Shown piece by piece: positions 61,240-64,000 of a stretch of DNA of 64,000 nucleotides. A program made the translations under genes and the position numbers. How positions within the stretch are numbered: position 1 is the first letter of the stretch; each line of letters opens with the position of its first letter. The DNA is from Elephas maximus indicus (Eukaryota > Chordata > Mammalia > Proboscidea > Elephantidae), in assembly GCF_024166365.1 (NCBI RefSeq), contig NC_064822.1, positions 108,062,823-108,126,822 on the forward strand, given 5' to 3'. A model generated the notes under the pieces. The model saw nothing but the letters and a program-made list of their open reading frames with translations. It did no database searches and had not been told where the DNA came from.

Positions 61240-61320
61240 TTCAAATCCAGGTCCACCGCTTCCTAGTTTTGTGACTATGGGCTTTTGAGCCTTAGTTTCG
61301 TTATCTATAAGACAGGGTGA
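61240..61320 (+). repeat. MIR fragment
   Basis: Plus-strand MIR wording (CCTTAGTTTCGTTATCTATA) after a TTCCTAGTTTTGTGACTATG core. Confidence 0.5.
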
Positions 61321-61479
61321 TAGCGACACCTGTCATTGTTACTAAACCAGGGTATTACAGAAGCTTTTCGGGGGCATGGGAACAAATGTTAGCTTTCACT
61401 GTGGACATTTTATAAAGATAAATTATCAAAGCCATTTCTTTTTCCAGCAGCGGCACTAAGCAGCTTGGGTAGCATTTAT

Positions 61480-61690
61480 TGTCCGATTACTGTGTTCCAG
61501 ATATGGTGCTAAATGAGATAACCTCATTTAATCCTCACAACAGCACTGCAGTTTAGGTGCTACTATTATCTTCATTTTTTAGAAGTGGAAACAAAATTCC
61601 AAAGATGAAGTGCTTTGCCCAGGAGATGCAACTAGTTAAGTGGTGGAAGCAGCGTTTAAACCAAGGCTGCCTGATTCCAGAACTCAATAC
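61480..61690 (-). repeat. MIR
   Basis: Reverse-complement MIR (GATAACCTCATTTAATCCTC, TTTGCCCAGGAGATGCAACT). Confidence 0.65.
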
Positions 61691-62462
61691 ATAAATGTTG
61701 AATTAAATCAAATATTAAATCCATAAATGCTTAGGAGATGAGGATTGGGACCCCATATAGGAGGCAAGTGATGAAACTTGAGCAGTTTTCAGAGCAGGGG
61801 AGGGAGAAGGGAGAGAATGCAATCTTAACAGAAGTAGGGGAGGGGCCCCACTGGATGTGAGGGCTGGGAAACCAGGGATCTGAGACGGGTCACAGAAAAC
61901 AGGAAGAGTGAGAGAGAAACGAGGGTCAGAAGACAGACCAGGTCTAGGCTGACAATGTTAACTATGATGAAAGTGACAGGAGGAAGGGCTGTGGGTTCCC
62001 AGGCAGAGGCAGAACATGATTGTGCGACACCATCTATTTTTTCCTCCTCCTTTTCAGGCAAGGCTGGGGTCCTAACCCAGGTGGAATAGTGAAAGTCATC
62101 ATTTTTTTTTTTAAATCACTTTCAAAAATTTTTCTGGAGCACCAATGAATGTATATCTGACTCTGGACCAAGGCCTGGGGCATCGTGAACTACAGAAGCT
62201 GTTCTCCCAGCCCCTAACAAGTTTCCAGTCTACATAATCTAAGTAGGCTGCATTCAGTCCCCAAGCCCTGTCCCTGCTCCCAGCCCCTGCTTGTGCGTCT
62301 TGGAGAGTCCCCACCTGTTCCAGCCCATTCCAGCAGGCTGCTGGCTTTGTCTTCCTTCAGACTCTGCGCAGAAACCTGCGGTGTTCCTCATGTTGTGGCA
62401 CAACGGATGGTCAGGAAAAAATAATATCTTTTTAGTTTGTTCTTATTATAAAGAAATGTATG

Positions 62463-62924
62463 TTGTTGTTAGCTGCCTCGAGTCAACTCCAATTCATGCC
62501 ACCCTTTTGTGCAACAGAACATAACATTACCGGGTCCTGGGTCATCCTCAAAATTGCCAGCATGTTCAAATCCATCGCTGTGGCTATTGTGCCAATCTTT
62601 CTCACTGAGCGTCTCCCACGCACTTATCAGCCCTCTACTTTACTAAATGCAACGTCTTCCTCTAGTGATTGATCCCTCCTGATGATGTATCCAAAGCAAG
62701 TGGGTCAGACAGTGTTCTGTTGTGACCCATAAGGTTTTAATTGGCTAATTTTCAGATGCAGATCTCCAGGCCTTTCTTCCTAGTCTGCCTTAGTCTGGAA
62801 GCTCCACTGAAACCTGTCCACCATGGGTGATCACACTGGTATTTGAAATACTGGTGGCATAGCTTCCAGCATCACAGAAGCATGCAAGCCACCACAGTAC
62901 AACAAACAACAGATGGGCGGTGGT
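62463..62924 (-). mobile_element. Short internally deleted RTE element
   Basis: The minus-strand element consists of an RTE 5' UTR segment (about 62,700-62,924) joined directly to an RTE 3' end (62,463-62,700, ending in GTT repeats), with the coding middle absent. Flanks AAGAAATGTA (62,453-62,462) and AAGAAAATATA (62,925-62,935) look like decayed target-site duplications, so it probably moved as a short non-autonomous form. Confidence 0.6.
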
Positions 62925-63149
62925 AAGAAAATATATGCCTTGTGCAAAACCCCAAACTGCTAGCCCACTAGTGACAATTAGACAAAGACACCCTTACCTC
63001 CAGATCGATGCAACCCCATGTCAGCACACATGGCTTACGAAGCTGAGTGCCAATCAGCACCTTTATGCAGCACACGCCTGCACCAACAAACACGGCAGTC
63101 TTGCCTGTCCCCACCCCACGCCGAACCATCTTTTAAAGATAACCAGAAA

Positions 63150-63960
63150 CTACTATTAAAGCCTGGTGTCTGTTTCTAGACATTTTATACCCTACATGAA
63201 TATATACAAATATGAACTTTTCTCCCTAATGGGATCATGCAGAGTACTCTGTTTTGTAACTTGCTTTTTTTCCAATGAACATATCAAAGATTTCCATTTT
63301 AAATTTTCTCTTTTTATTAGATAGCACATAATATGATTTTTAAAAATCAAGAGTTCAAAAGAGTATACCATAAAAGTAAATTTTCCTCATATCAAGGTCT
63401 CCCAGTCTCCAATCCCCCAACTACACTCCAGAAAAGCATCTACTGTTACCAGATTCAGGGATATCCCTCCAGAGATGTTCCATGTAACTACAAGGATATA
63501 TAACAGCTTTCAACACACGTGGTAGCATACTATTCATACTTTTTTCACTTAATATATCAGAAATATTAATCTATATTGGGGCATACAGATCTGTCTCATT
63601 ATTTCTAATGGCTGCATTGTATTTTACTATAGTAAAATGAATACTATATTATTCACTTAACCTGTCCTCTACTAATGGCCATTTGGGTTGTTTCTAGTTC
63701 ATTGCTATTCCAGACATTCTTCAGTGAACATCCTTGCACACACTTCTTTATGCCCATGGGCACTGTATCTGTAGGATAAACTCATAAAAGGGAGCTCCTG
63801 GTTCAAATGGTGGGTGCATTTTTCTTTTGAGCAATGTTGCTTGTCTTCCAATGAGGATGTTCTGATGTACACCCTTACCAACTATGTATGAGATTGTTTC
63901 CCTCAACGCCACAGCGACTTCACAAAGGTGCTTCAGCAGTGCCACACATACTCGATTCTT
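63150..63960 (-). repeat. Old L1-like remnant at the right edge
   Basis: AT-rich sequence with reverse-complement L1 wording (GGCTGCATTGTATTTTACTA, CCATTTGGGTTGTTTCTAGT). Boundaries are approximate. Confidence 0.45.
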
Positions 63961-64000
63961 TTTAAAGAAATATTTAAACTATATCAAAACTTAAATCAAA

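Larger units (their letters stand above)
59707..63149. other. Intergenic region right of the keratin pseudogene (KRT2 side)
   Basis: No gene recognised. It contains a SINE, a microsatellite, a CA-rich stretch (about 60,988-61,010), MIRs and the short RTE element. Confidence 0.45.

Noticed and set aside
1-64000. CRISPR arrays, operons, bacterial mobile systems
   Set aside because: The window is vertebrate nuclear DNA; no direct-repeat/spacer arrays or prokaryotic gene organisation were seen.

Overview
The window is mammalian nuclear DNA, very probably from an afrotherian and most likely an elephant or a close paenungulate relative (manatee, hyrax). The assignment rests on the repeats. tRNA-derived SINEs of the afrotherian AFROSINE type (head 'GAGCCCTGGTGGCACAGTGG', tail ending 'GACTCGACGGCA') occur on both strands at least ten times. 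Full-length RTE-clade (BovB-like) LINEs of about 3.2 kb end in 'GGCACCTAACAACAAC', and there is a full-length L1. Species was not tested.

The locus is part of the type II keratin cluster. Two nine-exon genes lie on the minus strand. Both encode inner-root-sheath keratins that would pair with type I keratins in hair-follicle intermediate filaments. KRT72 (7,244-19,431) has nine coding exons with consensus splice sites and gives a 520-residue protein. KRT73 (41,968-52,094) also has all nine exons. However, a C-run in its last exon is one base short, so the final ~17 residues are replaced by a short different end (530 residues read; 540 if the run had one more C). At 59.1-59.7 kb is a third, dead keratin: a degenerate KRT1/KRT2-like first exon with an in-frame stop and a lost splice donor. 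The order KRT72, KRT73, KRT2-like agrees with the human cluster, where KRT74 would lie beyond the left edge and KRT2 beyond the right.

Layout: 1-6.9 kb, intergenic DNA with SINEs; 6.9-19.5 kb, KRT72; 19.5-24.8 kb, intergenic DNA with old L1 and L2 fragments; 24.8-39.2 kb, a 14.4-kb nested transposon complex (an RTE on the minus strand, broken by an RTE on the plus strand, then broken again by a ~7.9-kb L1, each with target-site duplications); 39.2-41.3 kb, intergenic; 41.3-52.2 kb, KRT73; 53.0-56.3 kb, another full-length RTE with a perfect 13-bp target-site duplication under 1 kb upstream of the KRT73 promoter; 57.1-57.8 kb, a MaLR-like solo LTR carrying a SINE; 59.1-59.7 kb, the keratin pseudogene; 59.7-64 kb, intergenic DNA with MIR, SINE, an internally deleted RTE and L1 remnants.

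I found no new gene system. The most interesting signals are the decay signs in KRT73, an apparent ~530-bp gene-conversion tract between inverted RTE copies, a frameshift just before the RT catalytic motif shared by three RTE copies, poly(T)-only insertions, and promoter elements shared by KRT72 and KRT73.
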